64,000 bases of DNA, taken from Rhizophagus clarus. Lineage: Eukaryota > Glomeromycota > Glomeromycetes > Glomerales > Glomeraceae. Shown in pieces: positions 22,451-34,970 of the stretch (its first letter is position 1; every line of letters begins with the position of its first letter). The stretch covers positions 124,001 through 188,000 of the forward strand of contig BLAL01000276.1 in NCBI GenBank assembly GCA_015698045.1. Reading direction: 5' to 3'. Both the position numbers and the translations under genes were made by a program. A model generated the notes under the pieces. The model worked only from the letters and a program-made list of their open reading frames with translations. It had not been told where the DNA came from and made no database searches.

Positions 22451-23514
22451 TCATTCGGTACTATGATTTTTTTGATCACGCAAGATTCACGGAGTTATTT
22501 AATTCAGAAATTATGAAAATGTACGGATAAAATTTTTTTGCTATGCCTTTTAAAAGTATTATACATTTATTGTAAAAAATAAATTACTTTTTTTCCGAAT
22601 TATTAATTGTTACCACGATATTGTACGGTATTGGGTAAATGACTTGAATTGTCATTTAGTTAACTTAATTAAACAAACAAACATTTCATTCTGGAAATTT
22701 TAAATAACTTAACATAAATAATAATGATAATGATAGCATATTGTTATTATAAATATGTTACTGAATTTTTAGAATAATTCTTTATGTATAAAAATATTGT
22801 ATAGAAAACATTATTTACTTAAATACATAATAAGAATAGTACTAAATTTGTAATTATTTGTGAATTTATATTCTGTACTTACCATTCAAAACCAATTCTG
22901 GAATTAAGTATGATGAAAGTCACTTCATGCCATTATCTAATTTTATTTATTTAATGTAATTGTGAAATTTGTTAGTATTTTATATTTTAATTGAGTTATT
23001 ATTGCAAGAACTAAATCCTAAGAAAATTTGATGTTTTAAGGATTTAGACTTCCATCATATTTCATCATCAGTATTATAATATTTGTATTTTCATTAATAA
23101 ATGTTAAGCTTTATAACATACTTAAAGTAATTTAGTCAAAAAATATTGACTCAACATTCACATTTTAACATTCAGAATAATCTTAAATCGCAAGTATTTT
23201 TACTTCAATATTTTCTATGTTATTAGTATTATTATAAATACTTCGTGAAACTCGTAATCGCCTCGTTCAATGGTTGTGCTGTTTTTTCACCTTCTTTTGT
23301 GGCTCCTTAGGATTCTTGTTTCCGCTTCGTTCTTGCTGCATTTAAATAACTCTTAAAATTGTAAAATTAGAGAACAAGTGGCGTACATCAAAAATGAAAC
23401 CAATATGAAAGAGGCGATAAGAAAAGGACTAAAAGAAGAATTCTTGCTAAAATTGGAGATTCAGACAATTTAAACGTACTCTATTCCATATGTTTGTTTA
23501 TCTTGATTAATAGG

Positions 23515-25480
23515 AACGGAACTTCGTAATTTGAAATACTTTGTGCTCACGAAAACCGATCAGAAAACTAATGATACATTTTTTTTAAGTCCGTTGACAT
23601 CAACTGCCTGTACCGTTAGGTTACAAATATTACTAGGATTTATAATATGTGTTAGGATTATAACTTCCAATAAGAATTTTATCACTACTGACTCTGCACT
23701 TTGATGATTATAACACCATCACAATACAAATTTGAAAATATCTGTTTCGCCAAATATTATGGTCGAATTTCTAGTACAAGAAGTCATAAATTTGAGGAAA
23801 AGACTAAAAGTAAATCTTAATAAGGACGTGATTATTCTTATAAGAGAATGGATTAACGCTCAAGTAAGAAATGTGACGGACGAAGAGGAGTTCTAGTCAC
23901 GTGGTACGGCGCAGCAAAATGAAAGTTGTCACGTTTAGATGAGAAATTAAAGAAAGATAATTTAACAGAGGAAGTGATTAGCATCATAAATACATAAGAA
24001 AGAGGATCAGTCAAAAAGATCACGCCAAACACATAGAACGATGTTTGAAGAATTATGGAAAGCAAAGATGATAACCCTAGAAGGCAAAAAAAATAAAGCT
24101 AACAAAGAGATATAACTGTACATTCTCAAGTCAGACCTACAGCTAAAGAAGAATCTAATAAAATATAGTCCAAATGGCGAATGGCCTATATGTATATTTC
24201 GAAACGGGTTTGTGTTTCTATGATAAACCAAGGAAAGAAAAAAATAGAACATGTCTAATAAGAGAAAAAAGTATAGATAACAAAGTAAGAAAACTAGGAA
24301 AGTAACGACTTAAGTGAAGGTCATTCAGACATTGCATCTTATACATTAGTTAATATTAAGTTAATATGGAGTGTATATATATAAGTCCTTCGTTACACTT
24401 CGGACTAAAAATCTTTTGTATGTACAGTCAAACTCCGATATAACGATATGTCGGGACTCATATGAAATTTTGGAAAAAATATCGTTATATCAAAATTATA
24501 CCGATATTTATATGCTCCCATATATGGTGGGAAAACGAAATCCCATCGTTATATCGAATTTTTAATATATATCGGTATATCGGATATCGGTATATCGAGG
24601 TTAAACTGTACAATGTACACGTACATGTAAAGACATAATAGTATATTGGTTGTTTAATTAAGCTGTAATGTAATTTACTTGCATAAGTTTAAGTAGTGTT
24701 CATTAATTTTTTTTTAAAAAAAAAAGTATTTCAAATTACAGATATAATAAATTCTGTTACATACCACATCTTCAGATTGCACAAGGTTATGGTTCTTTAA
24801 TTGATTCTTTATCAAGATTTAAAGATATTACAATAAATAATGTATAATTCCTTTGGTAAGATTTTCTTTTTACAAGAAGTAATTACTTATCCTGAAAATT
24901 CTTTAAATATTTTAAAGAATAGTTTACAACGATGCATTCCATTTATTGAATTTTATAATTTAATCTCTAAACTTTCTCCGAAAATATTAAGATCAGAAGT
25001 AATTTCTGGAATTTGAGCAAGTCTCCATTTGAGCGTATGTTCTCAAATTTGTAATTCACTTATTGTTTTTAATAAGCTTCTTTCTGAATTTTCTAGTAAT
25101 CGAATATTTATCCGGATTTTCAGATATTAAATCACTACAACATTTTAAATGCACTTGATTTTAAAACTTGTTAATAAAGTTTAGTTTTAATATCCAGCCC
25201 GATTTAGTTAAAATATTTTTCAATAACCAAGATTTTGATGGCATCCAAGCATCATATTTATCAAAAATTTGTTATATTAAAAAAAAATTATAATAATTTG
25301 AATAGCTTACAATTTTTCTTACACTAAATTATTTGAAAAGTTTCGGAGATAATTTAAAATACGTAAATTTCATCGTCGGGGATCGGCATAAAATGACCAC
25401 GTATGCACGGAATATTTTCTTCTAAAATTTCAGGTGAACCAAATTAGATAAATTTTGCAAAGTTCAACTATTATAATAAT
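23515..25480 (-). pseudogene. Decayed BTB-BACK-TLDc gene, interrupted (duplicate copy 1)
   Basis: The BTB remnant lies at 25310-25480, the BACK remnant at 24840-25275, and the TLDc C-terminal remnant at 23520-23720; the latter retains the equivalents of NEILGGYNP and VFQI with frameshifts. Between them, 23740-24830 is foreign to the gene. It holds a decayed plus-strand frame (23760-24260) with unknown function and a small inverted piece of a BTB-TLDc 3' end (24726-24757). An equally decayed twin lies at 30115-31915, so the decay began before the duplication. Confidence 0.7.
24425..24608. mobile_element. 184-bp pogo/Tigger-like MITE
   Basis: The termini read CAGTCAAACTCCGATATAACG and, on the other strand, CAGTTTAACCTCGATATACCG. 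They are flanked by TA at 24423-24424 and 24609-24610. The inside is made of atatcggtatatcg motifs. The twin segment near 31021-31035 lacks it, so the insertion postdates the duplication. Confidence 0.85.
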
Positions 25481-25997
25481 TTAATATTATTTTTTTTTAA
25501 TACGAAATGTTAATATGCTAAAATTTTATATAGATTATACGTGCAACGAAGCCATTCGATTGTGGCGCATATTAACGGACGTAAAATAATATTATGTAAT
25601 TAAATTATCTGTTTTTCAATGGAAAATATTTGAACAACTCGTTCTAAATTACTTATTTTCAGGAAGATGATAATGAGATTGAGGCTGAGACGCAAAATAA
25701 TCAATAATAAAAGTATGGACGATTATTAGGAAACGTAACGTAAATATTAACTGAATTTGAAACAAAAATAAGCAAATATAAATGGCTTAGATTGCAATAA
25801 ACTCATTTTGTGGATAATAATAAAAACATCATTCAAAGATTTAACATTATATAACTACCAACACATGTTAAATATAGTGTCACATTCATTAGCTCTCATA
25901 ATAGCATTGATATATAATCAGAATTTTATCTTAAAAGAAATCATATAATAATGTAATAAAGAAAAAATCAAAATTGAATTAATTTCACAGATAAACC

Positions 25998-27519
25998 TCA
26001 ACCCCCTATAATTTGAAATACTTCATACTCTTCTACTATAAAATTACCTGTAGTTTCTCTGATCTGGTTTTCATAACTTTTTAAACTACAACTACCTATA
26101 TTATTACGTAAAGTAAGGTCACAGCCACTAAATGATGGGCCAATATCATTATTATTAAATGTAGCTGTTAATTCAAACTTTACACGACTTAAAATGTGAT
26201 TTTCAATATTACTATTATCCTTAAAAGAGAATATAAAACTATCTTCGGAAGTACCATAGCAATTATCAGATTTCCATCCAATAGGATTATATCCCCCAAG
26301 AATTTCATTGCTATCTTGTACTTTAACAATTGTTACGGTATGAGATTGACCATCACAGATTTCATGAAATTTTTCAGGTGTAAATCCATCCCAAGTACCA
26401 CGAAGTAGTAACTTGAACTTTTGTGTAGTATCCGTAGTATCTCTGTAAATCAATCTCTTTAACATTGAAGTATAAGTGTTTGATCTATTCGTATTAATCC
26501 ATCTTAAAATCAATTCGGCGTGTTGATATGTGATAATATTAGAGTCAATATGGTTTGAATTATCTTCTTCGGATCTATTACTAGGATTCATAAAATGACG
26601 TATTAAATCATCAAGTAATTCCTCTGATAAAATTTTCTTGTAAGGTAACACTTTGCTCAGAAATTCATCAGAAGTTAAATTATAAAATTTAATATGCGGA
26701 ATACATTGTCGTAAACTATTCTTTAATGTATTAAAATCTTCCTCTGAAAAATTTTTACGATCTGAGGGAAGTTCTGGGTTTTGAGCATATCCCCATTTAA
26801 GTACATAATCCCATACTTGAATTACTTTAATTTGAAGATTTTCACTTTGAATAAGTGAGACTATAACCTTTTCTGAAGTTGAAGATAGATTTATCAATCT
26901 AAATATTTTATCAGGAACTTTTGATATTAAATGATTGCAATATCTTTGAAGTTCCGAAAAACAATTGTTTTCAAAACTCGTTTGATATACATCGTTAAAA
27001 TTTAATTCTATCCATTCTGTTTTGTTTTCAATAAGGTAGGATTGCACAAGAATAATTAATTCTTGAAGACCAAGCTCACTAGCGGAAACCAAGATTTTAA
27101 TAATGTTTGAAACATCATATTCATTTAAGGAAACTACTCCGCCATAAATATATCTAAAAAGTAAAATCGTTTTTATTTGAAAAATACATAAAATACTGAT
27201 TAATTAATACTGTAAAATATTATAAGAGTGTGATTAATTAATAATTTTTCTTTTTTTCTTACCTCAATATTACTTGAAAAGTTTCAGGTAAAATATTTGG
27301 TAATTTAATATGTGTTAAAGTTCGATCATTTTTCTTTTTATTGACAGACAAAATTCTTCGAAAATAAGGAGAACGATAATACAAAATAGCCATATGAGCT
27401 CGAAATATTTTCACATAAGGGTCACTACCAACTTCAATAGTAATATCATAATATTCACCGTCTTCCAAAATTTCAAGTAAATTTTGGGATAAGTTCTGCA
27501 GTATGTTATCATCATTCAT
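25998..27519 (-). CDS. BTB-BACK-TLDc domain protein (copy 4)
   Basis: Exons 27519-27263 and 27153-25998 join in phase 2 to give 470 residues. The BTB domain starts MNDDNILQNLSQNL and has RAHMAILYYRSPYFRR and YIYGGVV. The BACK region has WDYVLKWGYAQNPELPSD. The TLDc domain has LLLRGTWDGF, where the usual Arg after T is Trp, then NEILGGYNPIGWK, GPSFSGCDLTL and a terminal YEVFQI. It is very close to copy 3 over the whole length, including the intron. It is the middle gene of the tandem triplet, and both flanking intergenic regions are duplicates of each other. Confidence 0.85.
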
Positions 27520-27598
27520 TATTATTTTTATATATGTCAACGAAAAAAAAAAGAGAGAAAAAAAGTGAAATACACTAACTAAATGTGCGTTTATGTAT

Positions 27599-27615
27599 GG
27601 TTACTCAGTTACACG
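27599..27615 (-). promoter_or_regulatory. Shared upstream motif of BTB-TLDc copy 4
   Basis: The phrase ggttactcagttacacg lies 80-96 bp upstream of the start codon, matching the motif at 21914-21930 in all but three bases. Confidence 0.4.
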
Positions 27616-27733
27616 TGCGGTTATTTGTGTAAGTGTTCCGTAAGTTGATCATTTAAGTTGATCATTATTAGAATTAAACGTGTAACGTAATTACGTTGTG
27701 TTACCGGTAGTTTTGTCACGTGATGTTGATCAA

Positions 27734-28351
27734 TGTTGGTATATCGGATGTGTTGGATATGTTGTACTAAGGCGGACGGAGCGGGTTCTTTTTAGAATTG
27801 GTTATAGTTAGTTACGGATTTTTAATTGTATTTCGTTTTGCTATATGATGTATAATTTTCTTTCTGTTCTAATCATCTGTCCGAGATTAAAAATAAAAAT
27901 AAAAATAAAAATAAAAATAAAATGTTGGATATGTTGCACATAGCTGACATATTGAAGATATCTAACATATTAGTTATATCTGTTATATTAGTTATACTCG
28001 TTATGTTAGATTTATTAGATAAATTAGATATATTTTTTTATTATTGTTATATTGTATATAAATACGAGTAGAACAAGTCAAGGAGAGAGAAGTGAAGAAG
28101 TAATTAAAAATTAGTTTTAGTTTTGATTTTAGTTTTAGGATTAGTTTTCATATGTTATATTACTTTCATTTTTATTTTATTGTTTGTATTAGTTTTAGTT
28201 GACAATTGATCATACAGAGTGCCGCCTGAGGCAATACGAAGGATAATTGTAACTAAACATCTTATAACAATAAAGAACATCATTTATCTATAAACATATA
28301 CCTTTTCTAACGTCTATAACCCAATAGACAACCAAAGAACTGACCTCAACA
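27734..28351. mobile_element. Probable solo LTR
   Basis: The block is absent from the twin segment, so it is an insertion. It starts TGTTGGTATATCGG and ends CTCAACA, giving TGTTG...CAACA ends. Inside are a strong TATA box (gtatataaatacgag near 28055-28070), an (AAAAAT)n run near 27888-27920 and aataaag near 28270. The direct repeat GATCA (27728-27732 and 28357-28361) may be the target duplication, but it sits a few bases outside the TG/CA ends, so the exact borders are uncertain. Confidence 0.55.
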
Positions 28352-28489
28352 GTAGCGATCATTTTATTCAATTATAAATAACCAATTTATACCTTTAAAA
28401 GTTTAAAGAGATTATACTGTAATTCATCAGTTTATAAAAAATATTGATTTAGGCCAAAATGTTCGTTAAAATGATACAATATTTCTTAA

Positions 28490-29061
28490 TTGCCGATCCG
28501 CCTAAAATCGGCACTGCGTTACTAATAAAATTCGGGGTTAATAGCTATAATTAAAAAAAGCATTTTTTGCATCTCGCGCGCGAGACAAGTTTCACCCATT
28601 TTACAAACAGAAATACCACATACAACATTTTCTTTCATTTTATGACAAGTTATATTTGCCAAAAAATTTCATAATTATATTTCTGTAACTGGTTTTCTTT
28701 AACTTTCACTTGTTTTTAATAATAAAAATATTTCAAAAAAGTCTTTAAAAACAACTTTAGAAGCTAAAAATTATAGGTTTTTAATGTAAATAACGCAATA
28801 TAGTAAAATAAAATATACGAAATTTCAATATTTCAAGGTGTAAATCTGACGCGCGCGCATAGTAAACTCATTATTTTGCATATGAATGTATAACTTTTTT
28901 TGCAAATTCGTTTTTTTCAAGTATTTTTTCAGTATATCATATGACTTTTGTTTAAAGCCAATATGTCATTTATGAGATATCATTTTTTGAAGTTTGTGTT
29001 GTAGCACAAAATCGGCAAATTTAACCCTGAATTTTATTACTGATTTTAGGCGGACCGGCAA
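28490..29061. mobile_element. 572-bp element inserted at TTAA (piggyBac-like target)
   Basis: Inverted ends of about 45 bp begin TTGCCGATCCGCCTAAAATC and TTGCCGGTCCGCCTAAAATC and continue with AGTAATAAAATTC and GGGTTAA on both sides. It is flanked by TTAA at 28486-28489 and 29062-29065. The twin segment has one TTAA (22193-22196) and no insert. TTAA duplication is typical of piggyBac. The termini do not start with CCY, so the superfamily is an inference. No transposase frame. Confidence 0.8.
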
Positions 29062-30114
29062 TTAAGAAAAAACTCTTTCATAATTCGGCACTATAATTTT
29101 CCGATTGTGCATGATTCACAATATAGAATTATGAAATGTTCTGATAAAATTTTTTACTTTGCTTTTTTATGTATTATACATTTATTGTAAAACTTTTTTT
29201 CTCGAATTATTGATTTTTTTAATATGTTACCGGTTACGGTATTGAGTGTCACTCAGTTAACTTATTTTTAAATTTACGAAAGCGAAATATTAGTAATTTC
29301 TATTGTTTGTTTAATTAATTTAAAGAAACTAATTATCTTTAAAAAATTAACAAAAATTTTAATAGTTATTATATGATATTATTATTTATACTATGTGTAA
29401 AAACATTATATAGAAATTATTCACTTAAATACATGTAAAAATAATATTAAATTATAATTATTTGTGAATTACTGAATTTATAGTTTCGTATTTACCATAC
29501 AAAACCAATACTGGAATTAAATACACTTCATGTCGTTAATCCCATTTATTTAGTGCTATTGTGAAATTTGTTAGTACTTTATATTTTAATCGAATTATTA
29601 TTGTAAGAACTAAATCATGTTTCATCATCAGTATTACATTTTCATTACTACATGTTAAGATAATGGTACTTTATAAACATACTTAAAGAAGTTTGATCAA
29701 AAAAATATTGAATCAATTATCACATTTTAACAGAATTAATCTTAAATCAGGTAATATGGACATTCATGTATTTTTGCTTCAATATTTTTATGTTACTAGT
29801 ATTATTATAAATACTAACTTATACTTCATGGAACTCGTAGTCGTTCAATGGTTTATGTATTTATTTCATCTTCTTTTGTGGCTTCTTACGAATTTTTGTT
29901 TCCGTTTCGTCCTTTATGTATTCAAATAATTCTTTAAATTGTCTGAATTTCAAAGTATTGACAAAATTTCTTCTATTAGCCCTTTTCTTATCGCTTCTTT
30001 CATATTTGTTTTCATTTTTGATGTACGGTATCATTGCTACTTGTTCCATAATTTAGAATTATAACGTACTCCACTCTATATGTTCGTTTCATTTTGATTA
30101 ATAGGAACGGAATT

Positions 30115-31915
30115 TCGTAATTTGAAATATTTCATATGAAAAACCGATCAGAATTCAGAAAAACTGACATTTTTTTTTTTTGAATAAGTCCGTTGACTAC
30201 GACTGCGACTGCCTATACGGCTATACCATTATATAAGTAAAGTTACCAATAAGATTTATATTATGTGTCAGGATTATAACTCCCAATAAGAATTTTATCG
30301 CTACCGATTCTGCATTTTGATGACTTTAACACCATCACGATACAAATTTAAAAAATATCTATTTCGCCAAATATTATGGTCGAAGAAGTCACAAATTTGA
30401 GGAAAAGACTAAAAGAAAATCTTAATAAGAAACTGATTATTCTTATAAGATAATGGATTAACGTTCAAGCAAGAAATGTGATGGACGAAGAGGATTAGAG
30501 GATGAAAACAAAGTTCTAGTCACGTGTTACGGCGCAGCAAAGTGAAAGTCGTTACGTTTAGTAGGTGAGAAATTAAAGAAAGATAATTCAGCAGAAGAAG
30601 TGATTAGCATCATAAATACACAAGAAAGAGGATCAGTCAAAAGATCATGCCAAACGCATAGAACGATGCTTGAAGAATTATGGAAAGCAAAGATGATGAC
30701 CTTGGAAGGCAAAAAAGCTAACAAAGAAGATATACTGTACATTCTTAGGTCAGACTTACAGCTAAAGAAGAATCTAATAAAATATAGTCCAAATGGTGAA
30801 TAACCTAAATGCATGTTTCGAAACGGGTTTGTGTTTCTATGATAAACCAAGGAAAGAAAAATAGAACATGTTTAATAAAAGAAAAAAGTATAGAAATAAT
30901 ATAACAACGACTTAAGGGAAGGTCATCCAGACATTGCATCTTATATATATACTCCATATTTACTTAATATTAACTTGCGTAGAATTACTGTATAAGTCCT
31001 TTATTACACTTCGGACTAAAAAATCCACAATGTATACGTACATGTACTGTATGTAAAGACATAATAGTATATTAGTTGTTTAATTAATCTGTAATGTAAT
31101 TTACTTGCATAAGTTTAATAAGTGTTCATTAATTTTTTTTAAAAAAAAAGTATTTCAAATTACAGATATAATAAATTCTGTTACATACCACATCTTCAGA
31201 TTGCACAAAGTTATGGTTCTTTAATTGATTCTTTATCAAGATTTAAAGATATTACATAAATAATGTATAATTCCTTTGGTAAGATTTTCTTTTTACAAGA
31301 AGTACTTACTTATCCTGAAAATTTTTTAGAGATTAAACTATAAATATTTTAAAGAATAGTTTATAACGATGCATTCCATTTATTGAATTTTAAACTTTCT
31401 CTGAAAATATGTAAGATCAAAAGTAATTTCTGGAATTTGAGCAAGTCTCCATTTGAGCGTATGTTCTCAAATTTGTAATTCACTTATTGCTTTTAATAAG
31501 CTTCTTTCTGAATTTTCTAGTAATCGAATATTTATCTGGATTTTCAGATATTAAATCACTACAACATTCTAAATGTACTTAAATTTAAAACTTGTTAACA
31601 AAGTTTAGTTTTAATATCCAGCCCGGTTTAGTTAAAATCATTTTCAATGACCAAGATTTTGATGGCATCCGAGAATCATATTTATTAAAAGTAAGTAAAA
31701 ATTTGTTAGATTATAAAAAAAAATTATAATAATTTGAATGGCTTACAATTTTTCTTACACTAAATTATTTGAAAAGTTTCGGAGATGGTTTAAAATACGT
31801 AAATTTCATCGTCGGGGATCAGCATAAAAATGACCACGTATGCACGGAATATTTTCTTCTAAAATTTCAGGTGAGCCAAATTAGATAAATTTTGCAAAGT
31901 TCAACGATTATAATA
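30115..31915 (-). pseudogene. Decayed BTB-BACK-TLDc gene, interrupted (duplicate copy 2)
   Basis: This is the twin of 23515-25480. The TLDc end lies at 30115-30320, BACK at 31260-31690 and BTB at 31740-31915. The intervening foreign block has a plus-strand frame at 30600-30803 encoding a piece that starts MISIINTQERGSVKRS. In copy 1 the same stretch is broken by frameshifts. The function of that frame is not recognised. Confidence 0.7.
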
Positions 31916-32012
31916 ATTTAAACGAAATGTTAGTATGCTAAAATTTTATATTGATTGCACGTGCAATGCAGCTATTCGATTGTGGCGCATATTAACGGAT
32001 GTAAAATAATAT

Positions 32013-32835
32013 TGTTATGACTTAATTCGGCATTGGACGATTTGTGCCGATGTACAACAATTTCTGATATTGCTTACCGATGACGATCAACATGCCGATT
32101 GATGACGATTTAGCCGAATGATGTTGATATAAGATGAATTACGTAGTTACATGGTGGCTATGTATATTAGATAATTTTTTTTTATTTGTTTATAATTTTA
32201 TTTATTTATATTTTTATATATATATATTTTCTATATTTGTATTTTTAATGATATTGTAACAATCGGTAGATAATAAGCACAAATTAGCACAATAGTATTC
32301 GTCTCCTATTTTCGTTAATTCGCGTAGTGGCTTATAGTGAAAATTGCCCCTAAATTCATTAATTAATAATAGTCTTGTCACAAGTGAAATAATTTCGATT
32401 GTTGATGTGATGTACCATGAGATGTGAGATCTAGATGAGAAAAAAAGAGATGAAGATAGTTATAAAAGAGACAGAAAATTGCCAAAAGTAGGAGAAGGAA
32501 GAACAGGAGAAAATTAGAAATAATTCGTTCATAACCTTTCCCTTTCCTTCACTTCCACCCTTTTTATCTACCGGTGTATTTATATTAATAAAGTATACAT
32601 TGTTTCTGCCACATACATTGCATAAATCCCTGTTGCTTGTTGTTTTATTAACGATTCTTGTCCGAGTTGTTGCATCATACATTATAGCCGCTTGTTAGAC
32701 GTATTGCCTGACGATTCTTAACGTGTAGAAAGGAGAAATCGCTGGAATACCTGTTGAAAGAGGTATAATTGTGCTTCAATCGGAACTAATCTACTCTCTG
32801 TTGCCCATTGTCCTAAGGGAGAACAATCGGTAACA
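32013..32835. mobile_element. Solo LTR, 823 bp
   Basis: The insertion is defined by comparison with the intact twin site at 25590-25600. The ends are TGTTATGAC...GGTAACA, the TG...CA form of retroviral-type LTRs. Flanking bases allow a 4- to 6-bp target duplication (ATAT to AATATT). Inside are a TATA-rich stretch near 32205-32230 and aataaag near 32590. No internal retrotransposon region or second LTR is present, hence solo. Frames inside it are not genes. Confidence 0.75.
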
Positions 32836-33332
32836 ATATTATGTAATTAAATTATTTGTTTTTTTAATGGAAAATATTTGAGCAACTCGTTCTAAATTAC
32901 TTATTTTCAGGAAGATGACAATGAGATTGAGACTGATTCGCGAAATAACTATTTATGCCACAGAGACTAACGTCCTGTATGTAATTTAATTATTGATATA
33001 ATTATTAGCTTATTTTCTTAAATAAACATCATTAATAATAAAAGTATGGATGATTATTAGGAAACGGGATGTAAATATTAACTGAATTTGAAAACAAGAA
33101 TAAGCAAATATAAATGGCTTAGATTGCAATAGATTCATTTTGTGGATAATAATAAAAACATCATTCGAAGATTTAACATTATATAACTACAAACACATGT
33201 TAAATATAGTGTCACATTCATTAGCTCTCATAATAGCGTTGATATATAATCAGAATTTTATCTTAAAAGAAATCATATAATAACGTAAGAAAAAAAAAGA
33301 ATCAAAATTGAATTAATTTTCACAGATAAACA

Positions 33333-34842
33333 TCAATCCTTTACAATTTGAAATACTTCATATTCTTCTACTATAAACTCTTCTGTAGTTTCTCTGATCT
33401 GGTTTTCATAACTTCTTTTACTGCAACTACCTATATTATTATTACGTAAAGTAAGGTCAACACCACTAAATGATGGACCAGTATCTTTACTACTGTATAT
33501 AGCTGTTAACCCAAACTTTACACGACTTAAAATGTGATTTTCAATATTTTTATTATCCTTAAAAGAGAATATAAAACTATCTTTAGTAGCACCATAACTA
33601 ATATTAGATTTCCATCCAATAGGATTATATCCTCCAAGAATTTCATTGCTATCTTTCACTTTAATAATTGTAACAGTATGAGTTTGATCATCACAGATTT
33701 CATGGAATTTTTCAGGTGTAAATCCATCACGAGATCCACGAAGTAATAATTTGAACTTATTATTATTAATGATAGTAGTATCACCATAAATAAATTTTGA
33801 AAATACGTAAGAAAAAGTGCCTAAATTATTAATCCACTTAAGAATTAATTCGGCGTGTTGAAATGTGATGATCACGGAGTTAATTCTTTTTGAATTAATT
33901 CTCGCACCAGGTTCTGATTTTTTGGTTGGATTATTACAAATGTGTACTACTAACTCATCATATAATTCTCCTGGTAAAACCCTTCTATAAGGTACCACTT
34001 TTTTTGAGAATTCTTCGGAACTTAAATTATAGAAATTAATAGATGGAATAAATTGTTGTAAACTATTCTTTAAAGTATTAAAATCATTCTCCGAGAAATC
34101 TTTGCGATTTAAGGGAAGTTCAGGATTTTGCGCAAGTCCCCATTTAAGTACATATTCCCACACTTGTATTTCACTCATTTGAAGGTCATCGTTTTGGATA
34201 AGTGAGATAAAAACTTTTTCTGAAGTTGAAGATAAATTTAACGATTTAAATATCTTATCAGGAACTTTTGACACTAAATCGTTGCAATATCTTCGAAGTT
34301 CCAAAAAAGAATCGTTCTCAAAACACATTTGATATACATCATTAAAATTTAGTTCTATCCATTCTGATTTGTTTTCAATCAGAAAAGATTGTAAAATCAT
34401 TATTAATTCTTGAAGATTAAGTTCATTAGCGGAGACCAAGATTTTAATAACATCTGGGGCATCATATTCATCTAAGGAAACTACTCCACCATAAATATAC
34501 CTAAAAATAAAAAGTTTCTATTAAAAAAAAAATATATATATATATATATATTATAAGATATTGATTAATTAATAATTCATCTTACCTTAAGATTACTTGA
34601 AAGGTTTCTGGTAAAATATTTGGTAATTTAATATGTGTCAAAGTTTCATCATCTTTCTTTTTATTGGTTGACAAAATTCTTCGAAAATAAGGAGAACGAT
34701 AATACAAAATAGCCATATGAGCTCGAAATGTTTTTACATAAGGGTCACTACCAACTTCAATAATAATATCATAATATTCATTGTCTTCCAAAATTTCAAG
34801 TAAGTTTTGGGATAATTTTCGCAGTACTTTATCATCAACCAT
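33333..34842 (-). CDS. BTB-BACK-TLDc domain protein (copy 5)
   Basis: Exons 34842-34586 and 34500-33333 join in phase 2 to give 474 residues. The BTB domain starts MVDDKVLRKLSQNL and has RAHMAILYYRSPYFRR and YIYGGVV. BACK and TLDc are complete (LLLRGSRDGF, FHEICDDQTHTVT, NEILGGYNPIGWK, GPSFSGVDLTL, YEVFQI). It differs from copies 3 and 4 mainly between BACK and TLDc. It is the oldest-looking member of the triplet and the last intact one before a 6-kb stretch of relics. Confidence 0.85.
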
Positions 34843-34953
34843 TATAAATATTTTTGGCATATATAATATATATATATAATATAGTTATTTTTTTAATAAC
34901 AAAAAAAAAAAAAAAACGAAAAAAAAAGACTATGTTAGCTACACAATTATATT

Positions 34954-34970
34954 GTTTACTCGGTTACACA
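34954..34970 (-). promoter_or_regulatory. Shared upstream motif of BTB-TLDc copy 5
   Basis: The phrase gtttactcggttacaca lies 112-128 bp upstream of the start, in a flank otherwise little like those of copies 3 and 4. Confidence 0.4.

Larger units (their letters stand above)
21883..25997. repeat. Tandem segmental duplication, intergenic copy 1
   Basis: The intergenic DNA between BTB copies 3 and 4 aligns end to end with that between copies 4 and 5 (27541-33332). Shared landmarks, in order, are ttccgtaagttg, cgttaaaat-atataatatttcttaa, the decayed BTB-TLDc pieces, the decayed plus-strand frame, gtggcgcatattaacgga, and ttacttattttcaggaagatga before the next gene. The length difference is accounted for mostly by transposon insertions unique to each copy. 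Confidence 0.85.
27541..33332. repeat. Tandem segmental duplication, intergenic copy 2
   Basis: This is the partner of 21883-25997. It carries three insertions absent from copy 1: an LTR-like block (27734-28351), a TTAA-flanked element (28490-29061) and an LTR (32013-32835). It lacks the two MITEs of copy 1. Unique parts such as 29062-30114 and 32836-33332 contain no supported gene beyond the remnants listed separately. Confidence 0.85.

Noticed and set aside
32431..32682. 83-codon minus-strand frame
   Set aside because: It lies entirely within the solo LTR, which is absent from the paralogous site.
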